Positions 42,683 to 53,533 of a stretch of DNA of 64,000 nucleotides are shown here, piece after piece (the first letter of the stretch is position 1; each line of letters opens with the position of its first letter). Below the pieces are notes generated by a model. That model saw nothing but the letters and a program-made list of their open reading frames with translations. It did no database searches and had not been told where the DNA came from. This DNA is from Closterium sp. NIES-65 (Eukaryota; Streptophyta; Zygnematophyceae; Desmidiales; Closteriaceae). The DNA is taken from contig CANXME010002579.1 in the NCBI GenBank assembly GCA_948144175.1, positions 1,982,001 to 2,046,000 on the forward strand. Direction: 5' to 3'. Made by a program: the position numbers and the translations under genes.

Positions 42683-43500
42683 ATCTCCTTCATGCTGCTG
42701 CTAAAGAGAAGAATGTCGTCCACATAGACCAGAAACAGCACCAGCTTCTCCCCCTCCCCCTTGAGAAAGAGGCTCTCATCACAGCTGCTGGTCCTGAATC
42801 CCATCTCCTCAAAAACAGCTGCCAACTTCTGGTACCAGCAGCGTGGCGCCTGCTTCAAGCCGTAGATGGACTTTTTCAGCTTGCACACCCTGCCCGTACC
42901 ATCCTCATACCCAGGTGGCTGCGTCATGAACACCTCCTCCTCTAAAATCCCGTTGAGGAATGCCGTTGATATGTCCATCTGGATAATGAACTTCCCACTA
43001 ACGGCTGCATCTGCCAACAAGACACGAAGGGTAGGGGGTTTGGCAGTGGGAGCAAAGATCTCATTGAAGTCCCGCTTCTCCTTCTGCATAAACCCCTTAG
43101 CCACCAACCTACTCTTGTAGATGGTGACCTGCCCCTTGTCGTCAGTCTTGATCCTTAGCACCCACTTGCATTGTACCGCTTTCTTTCCCTCAGGCAGCAC
43201 CACTAGTTCCCAAGTCCCATTCTCCAGCAGACTCTGGTACTCAGCATCCCTAGAAGCTAGCCATTTGTCCCTATCTGGTCCAGCTAATGCCTCCTCCATG
43301 CTAGCTGGTTCCTCTGGTGCAGGGGCAAGAAAACAGTACGCAGGCTCATCCTCCTCATCCGGGTCATAGCCATGCGGTAGAATCAGCAATGCCTCCTCAG
43401 TCCCAAGCTGCTGCTCCGCTACATCAGCTCCTGCAGTCAGCTTTTTAGTAGCCATACGGGTACGTCCTGGCCTGGAGACGGGTGTCTCCCATCCCTTCAT
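42678..43500 (-). pseudogene. Copia A5 reverse transcriptase (truncated)
   Basis: Minus strand from MKGWETPVSRPG through CKWVLRIKTDDKGQ, QMDISTAFLNG, SIYGLKQAPRCWY and YVDDILLFSSSMKEIQ, then it runs into LTR sequence read as protein and stops. The thumb and RNase H are missing. Upstream it is out of frame with gag-integrase because of a one-base deletion in an A run (GGGAAAACTAAG against GGGAAAAACTAAG in A1 and A4). Confidence 0.9.
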
Positions 43501-45778
43501 AACAACACCCTTCGGCTTCTTAGTTTTCCCTGCTGCTGCTCTCCTCCCTCGGATCCAGCAACTCCACTAGTGCTACCGCTAGTCTCCACACCATCACCTC
43601 CACCAGCAGGTGCCTCCTGCACCTTCTCTTTATCACCACCCTCTGCAGCTGCCTCCTCTCCCTCCTCCCACACACTAGGAGTCAGGTCCAGCTGCATGGT
43701 GATCTGCTCCATTTGCTGGGACACCCTGGCCTCCGGCTGTTTCTCCCAGCTCCCATACATCATGCCCTCAACAAACTTCACATCCCTGCTGTCAAACAAC
43801 ACACCCTTGGAAGGTTCCCACAGCAGCCATCCCTTGCTCTCAGCAGCCAGCCCCAAATGCACACACCAGATTGCACTCGCCCCCAACTTACTGCGGTAGG
43901 TCTTGGGGACGTGGGCGACTGCCATGCAACCGAACACCCTCAGCATGTCCACCGGCGGCTTCCTCCCAAGCCACCTCTCCAACGGCACCCACGAGTCATC
44001 CCCAACCTTTGTGAGTACCCTGTTCCTAGCGACGGTAGCGTGCCGAACAGCATGGGGCCACATCAAGTTGCCCAGCCCAGATTCTATGAGCAGCGCCCTA
44101 GCTGTCTCCAGAATTGTCCGGTTCGCCCGTTCTGCTACACCGTTGGACTGTGGGGTGTAAGCCGTGGTCAGCTCCCTCTGGATGCCCTGCTTCTTGAGCC
44201 AGGCCATCATCTCAGCTCCAAGGAACTCACCACCCCGATCTGTCCTAATCCGCTTCACCACACACTCCGCTTGCTTCTCCACTAACGGCAGCCAATCGTC
44301 CCGAATCGTGGAGGCGGCGTGATCTTTCTGCTTCAGCGGATACGCCCACATTAGCCTGCTCCAGTCATCCACTATGGTTAGGAAGTACTGCTCCCCCTTG
44401 TGCCCTTGCACCGGCAGCGGCCCCACCAAGTCCATGTGGACCAGCTCCAACGGCTTTTTGCTCCTGCCAGCCACACTATGGAAGGGGAAACGGGTGAACT
44501 TTGAAAGGAGGCAAATTTCACAGTTATCATCGGGTGGTTGTCCGTTCAGCTTCAAGCCCTTAACGGCTCCATCCTTCTCCAGCTGCTTCAGCAAAGGCAT
44601 TGCCACATGCCCCAAGCGTCGGTGTGCAGTTGCCCAATCCGTCTCCCCAGATCTGGCCGACACTTTCACACCAACCCCTCCAACGGCGTTACACTCCCCC
44701 TGGGATGCAGACCCCTCTCCAGCCTGCCCCCCACCGTGCAACGCCAGCGCCGGCAGCTGCCACATAGATCTGTACACGTCCTTGCTCTCGTGCAGATCCC
44801 AAAGCACCCGATTGCCCAGCTTCCCCTTATAAGTGCGAGCCCCATCTGTGTTGGTGTTCACCCCAGCCTTGCCAAGCTTACGGAGGGAGATAAGGTTGGC
44901 CTTCAGGTCGGGGACGAGGAGAACGTCATGCAGCACCACCGGCTTGCCATCCGCTTCCTCAAACGCAGCTCGTCCCGCACCAGCCACCTTCAACATGTGT
45001 CCAGAGGCAGAGCACACCTCATTAATCGGTGCAGCGCGTACGTTGTCCAGCAGGTCCTTGCGCGGCGTCATTGTCCAAGCAGCGCCTGTGTCCAACACCC
45101 AATAGTCCAGGGGGTGCAGCTCTGCTTTAGCCTTAGCAGATGCGTCTCCTTGCTCCCCCTTGTCTCCCATATGGAAGAATTGGCCCGCGGTGCGCTCCTT
45201 CTTCTTTTCCGCACCGCCGTTGCCCTTCGGGTTGTTGTCGGACGAATCAGCGACCATGTTGGCGCCGTTTTTCTGGTTCCTCCGCGCGCCGCCATCCTGG
45301 TGACGATTCTGGGGGGTCCATCCATCGGGTTTCTTATAGCACAAAAACCAGGGGTGCCCTTCTTTCTCACAATACCAGCAACTCCCTTTCATTTTGCCAC
45401 CAGCACCCGACTTGCCCCCACGTCCAGATTTCGCACCGCGACCCCAACCGGTACCTCCTTGTTGGTCGTTGGAGTCGTCGTCTTTCTTTGCACCGCGTCC
45501 AGCACCACCGAAGCCACGTCCTTTGCCACGTCGGCTCCCTTGCATCCCGTAGCCGCTGCTGCCGTCGTCTCCACCCCTCAGTTGACGGCGACGGAAGTCC
45601 TCCTCTAGAATCTTTGTTCGCACCCACTCGAGTGTCCACGAGCTCTGGTTCTGCGGCAGGCTCAATCCGCTTGTGAATTGAAGCCACGATTCCGGCAGCA
45701 GCGAGAGCATCTTCCGGCACTTGGTCTGCTCCGGGTAGGTGATTCCTGCGGTCGCCAACTTCGCGTAGAGGTCGCGCA
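43497..45778 (-). pseudogene. Copia A5 gag (partial)-protease-integrase
   Basis: Opens through an LTR-derived frame and enters gag at LRDLYAKLATAGITYPEQ, so the gag N-terminus is lost. It has the zinc knuckle CWYCEKEGHPWFLC, protease LDTGAAWTM, pre-integrase HRRLGHVAMP, and integrase HMDLVGP, IVDDWSRLMW, RTDRGGEF and NGVAERANR. Unlike A1 and A4 it keeps both Asp residues in VDDWSR. It ends out of frame after EQQQGK. Confidence 0.9.
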
Positions 45779-45785
45779 ATAATTC

Positions 45786-46370
45786 CAACCAGGGATGATC
45801 CCAAATAATTCCAAGCAACAGAACCAACCTGGCTGGACAAAATAGCAGGTGGTAGGTTGGTGAACAACCTCTGGTTCTGTTTTTCAACCTGGGAAAACAA
45901 CAACCAGGTTCAGGTCCTAAAAACAGAACCTGTTTTGTCTTTGCCCAACCAGCCAAATGCTGGTTCCGCTGGTTTCCCCTGGCCCTGTAGCATGCAGATA
46001 CAGACAAACAACATCCAACCTTCACCTAAATTGTACCCCTATAGTGCCTGCCCTGCTACACTATAGTCAACCAAACAAAACAGTACAATTTCGAGTTGGA
46101 TAGAACTGAATCGGCGCAATCAAGTAAGCCGAACCACAAAGCTTCCATCTTGGGTTCCTTTGCGAGCTCGTCCTTTCCGCTTGGACTGTTCATAGCGCGT
46201 ACAATGTTATGCCAAAGCGCACATTGTGCGAGTACCTGCAAATGCTTCAAGCGAAAATTGCGAAAGCAAACAAACACACGAACATACCATTCACACGCAA
46301 ATGCATTCGCACACGCATACTCGTACAAACAGACGGCAGGATGTCGTGCAATGTGAATTTGCACCCAACA
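45786..46370 (-). repeat. Copia A5 5' LTR portion
   Basis: First 585 bp of the family-A LTR, from TTGCACCCAACA at 46370 down to CAACCAGGGATG. Between it and gag lies ATAATTC (45779-45785), which together with flanking bases copies AATAATTCCAA found about 25 bp away in the same LTR. Confidence 0.88.
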
Positions 46371-47171
46371 AAGAGTAAGTGCGGTACTTACATATATAGT
46401 TGGTACTTAGAGTGACCGCGGAGCCTACCTGCGTGGTCGGTACTAAGAGTCAGTCCGTTATTTACTTGTGTGGTTGGTACTAAGATTAAGTGCGTTACTT
46501 ACCCGCACGGTTGGAACTAAGATTCAGTTCGTTACTTACCAATGTGGTTGGTACTAAGAATTAGTTTTTTATTTACCCGTATGTTGGTTTTAATAGTATT
46601 TGCATTTCTTACCCGTGTGGTTGATACTAAGTTTTAATGCGTTACTTATACATGTCGTTGGTACTAAGAGTAAGCATTACTTACCTGCGTGGTTGGTAAT
46701 AAAAGTGTGTTACTTCTTCGTGTGGATTCTATCAAGATTTAGTTCGTTGCTTATTTATCTGGTTGGTACTAAGGGTAAGTGCGTTACCTACCCGTGTGAT
46801 TGGTACTATAAGAGTAAGTGCATTACTTACCTGTGTTGTTGGTACTAAGATTCAGGGAGTTACTTACCCGTATGGTTGGTACTAAGGGTTAGCGTTACTT
46901 ATCCGTCTGGTCCGTATTAAGAGTAACTGCATTTATTTACCTGTGTGGTTGGTACTAAGACAATGTGCATTACTTTCTTGTATGGTTGGTACTAAGAGTA
47001 CGTGTTTGAGTTAATCATGTAGTTGGTACTAATAGTAAGTGAGTTATTTCCCCGCGTAGTCGATACTAAGGGTAAGTGCACTACTTACCCATGTGGTTGT
47101 ACTAAGAGTAAGTGTTACGTACCCGTCTAGTTGGTATAAAGAGTACGAGCGTTATTTACCCATGTGGTTGG
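46371..47171. repeat. Satellite B block 3
   Basis: About 21 monomers of the 37-bp satellite between A5 and the solo LTR. The first 200 bp (TACATATATAGTTGG, GAGTGACCGCG, GTCAGTCCGTTAT, GGAACTAAGATTCAG) recur in order at about 49231-49430. Confidence 0.94.
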
Positions 47172-48227
47172 TGTTGGGTGCAAATTCACATTGCACGATA
47201 TGCGTGTGCATCGCATTTGGGTATGAATGGAATGTTCGTGTGTTTATTTGCTCTTGCAAATTTTGCTTGATGCATTTGCAGGCACTTGCACAATGTGCGC
47301 TTCGGCACAACATTGTACGCGCCATTAACAGCGCAAGGAGAACGGATAAGCTCGCAAAGGAACCCAAGATGGAAGCTATGCGGTACGGTTTACTTGATTG
47401 CGCAGATTAAGTTCTATCCAACTCGAAATTGTACTGTTTTGTTTGAGTAACTATAGTGTAGTAGGGCACTCACTCTAGGGGTACAATTTAGGTGAAGGTT
47501 TGTCTGTATCTGCATGCTACACCGCCAGGAAAAACTAGCAAAACCAGAACTTGGCTGGCTGGGCAAAGACAAAACAGGTTCTGTTTTAAGGACCTGAACC
47601 TGGTTGTTTTCCCAGGTTAGAAAAACAGAACCAGAGGTGGCTTACCAACATACTAACTGCTGTTTTGTCCAGCCAGGTTGGTTCTGATGCTTGAAATCAT
47701 TTGAAATCATCCCTGGTTGTTCCCAGATTGATTCCCAAGGTCCTTGCTAGCTAGAACTATTTATTCCTTCTCTGTTTTGTACCTGGACATAGTCAATTTG
47801 ATTCAAGTGAATTCCTTTCTTGCTGGAATTTGGTTTCGACGCAGTGCAACGGCAAAATGCTACTCGAGTCAACGCTAGTACGCTAGCACTCTATTGCTAG
47901 GCAAATGCTGTCCGAGCCAGAACTTCGTAATGGCAAAATTTTTCGTGAGGCAACTTGGCTTATTTTAAAGCTCTTGGAGCAAGCTTCGATTTAGCCAAGT
48001 CACAGCTTAATACGACTGACGGTCTGCAAGGTACGCTGCGCGATGTTCAATGTGCTCTTGTTACTTTGGCTAGGTCATCCTTGATCCCTCTCTCTACAAT
48101 CTCGGACCCGAGGATTGCGGCTGGTCTTGTTCCAGGCACCCAAGGACCCTTGGAGGTGACTCTGAGGAGATGTCTTCAGTTTGATTAAATCTTAGTAGCT
48201 TGAGTTTTATAGGCCCTTACACCAATA
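47172..48227 (+). repeat. Solo LTR of family A with GTTGG target duplication
   Basis: TGTTGGGTGCAAATTCAC to ACACCAATA, 1,056 bp, a diverged family-A LTR with no internal sequence attached. GTTGG at 47167-47171 is repeated at 48228-48232, so the LTR ends are original and the internal region was removed by LTR-LTR recombination. Substitutions and small deletions make it the oldest family-A copy in the window. It lies within satellite B. Confidence 0.93.
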
Positions 48228-49652
48228 GTTGGTAATAACATTATGTTCGCTACTTTCCCATGTCGTATGTACCAGGAGTTAGTGCGTTACTGATCCCTGT
48301 TGTTGATACTAAGGTTACGTGTGTCCTTCCCGTGTAGTTGGTACCAAGGGTGAATGTCTTACTTACCCGTGTGGTCGGTACTAAGAGTCAGTACGTTACT
48401 TACTAGTATGGTTGGTACTAGACTAGATGCGTTACTTACCCGTGTGGTTGGTACCAAAAAAAAGTGCGTTACTTTTTCCGCGTGATCGGAATAAAGAGTA
48501 AGTTCGTTACTACCCGTGTGGTTGGTACTAGGAGTAAGTGCGTTACTTACCTGTGTGGTTGGTACTAAAAGTATGTGCATTACTTACCTGTGTGGTTGGT
48601 TTTAGAGTAAGTTTATGACGGGTAGTTTATTACTTACCCGTCTAGTTGGTACAAAGACTGAGTGCGTTAGTTACCCGCGAGGTCGGTACTAAGAATGAAT
48701 GTGCTACTTACGTGTGTGGTTGATATTACAAATAAGTGTGCTATTTACCCATGTGGCTGGTACCAAGACTTACTGCCCAAATAGTTGGTACTAAGAGTGG
48801 GTCCGTTACTTATCCGTGTGGTTTGTGCTAAGAGTAAGTGTGTTACTTATCCATGTGGTTGGTTTTAAGAGTAATTTAGTTACTTACTCGTGTAGTTGAT
48901 ATTAAGAATTAGTGCGTTATTTCTCCGCGTGGTCGGTACTAAGAGTAATTGAGTTACTTACCCGTGTGATTGGTACTAAGATTAAGTTTGTTACTTACCC
49001 ATCTAGATGTAGAAAGATTGAGTGCAATACTTACCCGCGTGGTGGGTACTAAGAGTAAGCTTGTTACTTACTCGTCTAGTTGGTGCGAAGATAAAGTGCG
49101 TTACTTACCTGCGTGGTCGGAACTAAGAGTAAGTGCGTTATTTACTAGTGTGGTTGGTTCTAACAGTAAGTGTGTTACTTCCCGTGTGGTTGGTACTAAT
49201 AGTAAGTGTGCTATTTACCTATGTGGTTGGTACCAAGAGTAAGTGCGTTACTTACATATATAGTAAATACTTGGAGTGACCGCGTAACCTATCCGTGTGG
49301 TCAGTACTAAGAGTCAGTCCGTTATATACTAGTGTGGTTGGTACTAAGATTAAGTGCGTTACTTACCCGTACGGTTGGAACTAAGATTCAGTTCGTTACT
49401 TACCAATGTCGTTTGTACTAAGAGTAAGTTTGTTACTTACCCTTATGTTGGTTTTAACAGTAAGTGCGTAATCTACCCACGTGTAAGAGTAAGCATGTTA
49501 CTTACCCACGTGGTTGATAATAAGAGTAAGTGCAGTATTTCCCCGCGTGGTCGGTACTAAGTGTAAATGCATTACTTACCTGTGTAGTTGGTACTAAGAG
49601 TAAGTTCGTTCCTTTCCCATCTAGTTAGTACAAAGATTGGGTGCGTTACTTA
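48228..49652. repeat. Satellite B block 4
   Basis: About 38 monomers of the 37-bp satellite, from the right copy of GTTGG to the family-B LTR. The right edge is ACTTA, the presumed left half of the family-B target duplication; the other half is outside the window. Confidence 0.93.
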
Positions 49653-50891
49653 TGTTAACTCTAAGTACTATGCGGAAGCAATTAACTCATTACCACAAAC
49701 ATAAACTAGGCAACACCTAACATCACTTGTGAACCAAGTGAGTAGTTATGCCAAGCTTAGCTTGTAGAGTCAGTGTTCTGGTTGAGCAGAGTTTCGGCAC
49801 CACTTCATTGTGTATCTACTCTCGTCAATACGTAGTAGTAGATTGTAAGCTTAAAATCATGAAAGCATTGTTCTATCAAAAACAAATACAAGCACACATA
49901 TATGAGAGGTCCTAGGCATACAAAGGAAACACACAAGGCAGTTGTCTAACTGTTGTCCAGGTTTTCGCCTTGCTGTCATAGAAAACGGTTGTTAAATTGC
50001 TCTTGAATTTCGCTTGATCTGCCACTGTAGAATAACCGTCTTCCATTGCACTAATGCCAATTTCTCTTGCTGACTCCCCTCGTGAACATTCATGATCGCT
50101 CGTGTACAAATCATGAACACTCGTGTGGGTTTACCGTTTTCTTCACTTACAAACGGACTTTACCGTTTTGTACCTCTGTCGAAATAATGACGCAAAGCAG
50201 CGCGACATTCTGGCGAATCTTCCTGCTCGCCTGGTCAGCGCGAAATCCTGTTAGTCAACCGTAAAATCTTACGTGCCCTGCGTGCCCCACGTGCCCCTCA
50301 TCACGACCGAGATATTTCTCGGTCGTGCAGGACAAGACGATCGCTGACGCGATCGTGCGTTGTCCTGCGCATGACGGAGCATCATTCGCTCCGTCTTGTA
50401 TCGATCGTGCGCACTGTGCATGATGAAAACAGTGGCGACACACGCGTGGGCCCAGAGGAGCCACACGCGCATGTCAAGATCCCACGTGCGGGTCCTGACT
50501 TCGCGCACTTTTTAGTTGACCTGCGCGAGGTGGTCAATAGGGCTGGTCAAACTATCGAGCCCCACACCAAAATCACTCGACATTCACACCCAAACATTCA
50601 TGAAGAAACGCGACACTCATGAAATACACAACATTCATGAAACACAGAACTTTCATGAACGGACATGTTTGTCGATTAAAACAAACATGAGCGGATATGA
50701 GCCGATATGAACAAACATGAGCCGACATAAACGAACCTGACTTGTCATGATCCGTCACGACCGATCATGATCCCACAATAACAACACAAGAAACGAAATG
50801 CGAAAACGAATGCATACAGAAGATACACAAAATGCAAAACATCATGCAAGCGGCTGGTTGCAGTGGAAAAAAAAATAAATTGCAGCCAACA
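49653..50891 (-). repeat. Copia B 3' LTR (about 1,239 bp)
   Basis: On the plus strand TGTTAACTCTAAG to GCAGCCAACA. The right end is fixed by the adjacent polypurine tract. The left end is inferred from TG at the point where satellite B stops. It holds a trio of perfect hairpins (50302-50395) and many TCATGA/CATGAA motifs at 50080-50760. No coding content is recognised. Confidence 0.75.
50302..50395. other. Three consecutive perfect stem-loops in copia B LTR
   Basis: Hairpin 1 (50302-50327): CACGACCGAGA, loop TATT, TCTCGGTCGTG. Hairpin 2 (50328-50367): outer CAGGACAA/TTGTCCTG and inner ACGATCGC-TGAC-GCGATCGT. Hairpin 3 (50373-50395): GACGGAGC, 7-base loop, GCTCCGTC. All pairings are perfect Watson-Crick, and the first two hairpins abut. 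The function is unknown. Confidence 0.9.
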
Positions 50892-50906
50892 AACTCCCCC
50901 TCAAGC
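50892..50906 (-). promoter_or_regulatory. Copia B polypurine tract
   Basis: The minus strand reads GCTTGAGGGGGAGTT directly before the LTR start TGTTGGC, equivalent to the family-A tract GCTGAGGGGGAGT. Confidence 0.85.
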
Positions 50907-51422
50907 AGTCGCCTGCTTGCACTCCCTTTGAGTGAGCCTTGTTGAGGCTCATGCCGCACAACTTAGCACAGCGCCAGTGGGGTTCTTCAGCCAGCCGCTT
51001 CGTGAGAAAATCTGCCGGCTACTGTTGTGTCTTCACATAGAGGGGCTGATTGGATCCCCTCTGTACCTCCTTGCGTAGCCAATGCCACTTGATCTGCATG
51101 TGCTTCGTGAGCCCATGCAGCACAGCGTTCTTGGACATTGCTATGGCACTAGAGTTGTCACAAAACAACGGTGTGGCAGTCTTGTGCTCATGCCCTATCT
51201 CCTCCAGCAGCTTCCTCAGCCAAATTAGCTCCTTGGCTGCATGGTACAATGACATGTGAGTGCTTCAGCTGATGAACCCACCGTTTCCACCTGTTTCTTT
51301 GACCTCCAGCTCACAGGCCCACCACCAATCACACACACATATCCTCCCACTGAAAACATGTCTTCCTTTTCCGAAGCCCAAGTTGCATCAGCAAACCCCG
51401 TGAGGAATAACTCTCTCCCCAA
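50907..51422 (-). pseudogene. Copia B RNase H
   Basis: Reads LFLTGFADATWASEKED, GGPVSWRSKKQ, then in another frame YHAAKELIWLRKLLEE, FCDNSSAIAMSKNAVLHG and HMQIKWHWLRKEV, a stop at 51019-51021 (QQ-stop-PADFLTKRL, CAG to TAG), and CGMSLNKA. A frameshift separates it from RT around 51400. Confidence 0.88.
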
Positions 51423-52698
51423 GTTGCTCCCCCTTCTCCTTGAGAACCTCTGCTCCCTTCTGCTTCATCTGAGCCACGGCTGAGTATTGAATTCCAACGG
51501 TGGGGTAGGAGTTCAGATACTGGATGATATGGTCTGTTGCATCCACCTGCTCCTCGGTGGGATTTTGCACCACCCTGGCCAGTTGCCCCACTGCAAAGGA
51601 GACGTCCGGCCTGGTATGCACTGCTGCATAGAGCAAGGTCCCCACCATGGACTGAAAACGAGCCTGCTCCTGCTGATCCACTCCTTCATTCTCACCAGCT
51701 TTGATGAGTTTAAATCCGGATGGAAGAGGTGTGGTGATCTTCCTTCCGACCTCTATCTTATACTTACTCCCCATGTCATTGATGTACTCCTGGTGCAGCT
51801 TCACCCATCCATTGCTGACATCCCTCTCGATGTGCATCCCCAGGTAGTAGTTCGCCTCTCTCTGGGTCTTGCACTTGAAGTTTTGCATCAGCTTCTGGTG
51901 CACCTTCATCACCTCCTGCTTGCTGTTCCCGAACAAGAGGATGTCGTCCACGTACACCAGAAACATGACGAGGCTGTCCTTCTCCCACATGAGAAAAAGG
52001 CCCTCGTCATATGCACTCGCCCTGAAGCCTATCTCCCCTAAGACCGAAGACAGCTTCTTGTACCAGCAGCGTGGCGCTTTTTTGAGGCCATAAATAGCCT
52101 TCTTTAGCTTGCACACCCGCTCGGTGCCATCCTCATAACCTGGCGGCTACGACATGAACACCTCCACATCTATCAGCTCGTAGAGGAAGGCTGTGGTGAT
52201 CCATCTGAACTATCACCCACCCACACACGGCTGCACTGGCGAGGAGAACACACAAGGTTGGTGTCTTAGTAGTTGCAGCAAAGGTCTCCTTGAAATCCTC
52301 CCTTCTTTTTGTTGGTAACCCCTTGCCACCAGCCTGCTTTTGTAAACTGATACGGCTCCTTTATTATCAGTTTTAATCCTTGGAATCCAGCCACAGCTTA
52401 TGGCTTTCTTCCCCTCCGGCAGCGGCACCAGCTCCCATGTCTCATTTTCTATTTGGCTGTTATATTCTGCATCCCTTAACTCTAACCATTTATCCCTATC
52501 CGGTCCGTTAAGCGCCTCTTCCATAGTGAGTGGTTGAGTCAGTGCAGGTGCAATGAAGCAAAAGACTTCCTTCTCTTCCTCATCAAAGTCACAGCTACTT
52601 TGCAGCATCAGCAATGCGTTGTTTTGCTGCTGCTCTTGCCTTGCTCCTCCATAGTCCCTCAGCTTCAATGTGGTTGCTCGCATCTGACTTGCGATCAT
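51388..52698 (-). pseudogene. Copia B reverse transcriptase
   Basis: The N-terminal part (52213-52698) reads CGWIPRIKTDNKGAVSVYKSR and ARGYQQKEG, then frameshifts. The palm has lost two bases at QMD-ITTAFL and has CAG to TAG before PPGYEDGTE. The C-terminal part (51388-52116) reads CKLKKAIYGLKKAPRCWY, YVDDILLFGNSKQEV, YYLGMHIERDVSNGW and YAAVHTRPDVSFAVGQ. Active-site YVDD is intact. It is close to family A but distinct throughout. Confidence 0.9.
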
Positions 52699-52743
52699 GG
52701 GTGAAAGAGCACGTCCTGTAGGATGGGATTTGGTTTGGGTCCT

Positions 52744-53533
52744 TCAGGGAAGAGTGGGGGGAAGCACACATGTTATGGGGTGAGGTTCTTCAGATACAGC
52801 CTTTGGCTCCACGTCATTGACCACAGAAAGCTCTGCTGCACCCTCCTCTTCAGGTGCCGCTGCACCTTCCGCTTCTACCCACTCCTCCGCATCAAACCCC
52901 ATCGTTGTTTCCTCCAGCTGCTGCATGAGTTTCTCCTTCGGCTGCTTGGACCAGCTCCCGTAGGTGATGTCCTCCATGAATTTGACATCTCTGCTGTCAA
53001 ACACCACTCCTTTGCTTGGCTCCCACAGCAGCCACCCCTTGCTTTCCGCCGCCAACCCCAAATGCACACACCATACAGCCGTTGCACCCAACTTGTTGCG
53101 ATGTGCCTTGGGGATATGGGCCACCGCCATGCAGCCAAACACACGCACCATGTCAATGGGCGGCTTCCTCCCAAGCCACCTCTCCATGGGGACCCATGAC
53201 TCACCACCAACGTTGGTGAACACCCTGTTCTTGACCACCATGGCGTGGCGCACAGCATGAGGCCACTTTGGGTTCCCTAACCCCGACTCAATGAAAAGTG
53301 CCCGTGCTGTTTCTAACACCGTGCGGTTTGCCCGTTCCGCTATGCCATTGGACTGTGGAGTGTAAGAGGTTGTGAGCTCTCGAATGATGCCCTGTTTCTT
53401 CAGCCATGCAGTCAATTCTTCCCCAAGGAACTCCCCACCCCTATCAGGCCTGATCCGCTTCACCTTTTGCCCGGATTGTTTCTCCACGAATGGCACCCAT
53501 TCATCGCGTATGGTGGACGGCACATGGTCCTTC
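52744..53533 (-). pseudogene. Copia B integrase (truncated at N-terminus by A3)
   Basis: Starts at the A3 insertion with QKDHVPSTIRDEW and continues RPDRGGEFLGEELTAW with the second catalytic Asp, NGIAERANRTV with Glu, GRKPPIDMVRVFGCMAV, LGLAAESKGWLLWEP and a Glu-rich spacer, ending at VLPPTLP-stop. The first catalytic Asp lies on the part displaced by A3. Confidence 0.9.

Larger units (their letters stand above)
41346..46370 (-). mobile_element. Copia A5: rearranged family-A element
   Basis: On the minus strand: LTR first half (46370-45786), gag from mid-domain, protease, integrase, RT as far as SSSMKEIQ, then the second part of an LTR (42682-42079), then a further partial LTR (42078-41346). 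The LTR-gag and RT-LTR joints are illegitimate: one carries a 7-base filler copied from nearby LTR sequence and the other uses TTCTG microhomology. The RNase H, PBS and gag start are missing. The flanking satellite B pentamers (AATAT left, AAGAG right) do not match, so the outer edges are not a simple insertion. Confidence 0.85.
49653..53533 (-). mobile_element. Copia B: 3' LTR to integrase, interrupted by A3
   Basis: Minus-strand copia related to family A (shared FLGEELTAWLKKQGI-type integrase and YVDDILLF-type RT) but clearly diverged and with a different LTR. The 3' LTR (49653-50891) sits in satellite B. The internal region runs from the polypurine tract up to the integrase, where A3 is inserted at 53533. 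The remaining gag-protease and 5' LTR would lie beyond 64000. Confidence 0.88.

Noticed and set aside
43497-46025. An apparent 842-residue gene starting inside the LTR and running into gag-integrase of A5.
   Set aside because: The N-terminal 85 or so residues are LTR sequence joined to gag by a repair event and the frame begins at GTG. It is a chimeric by-product, not a designed gene.
49660-50880. Possible host intergenic region or small genes (60-83 codon frames) between satellite B and copia B.
   Set aside because: It is bounded by TG...CA next to a polypurine tract and is best explained as the copia B 3' LTR. The small frames have no recognisable features.
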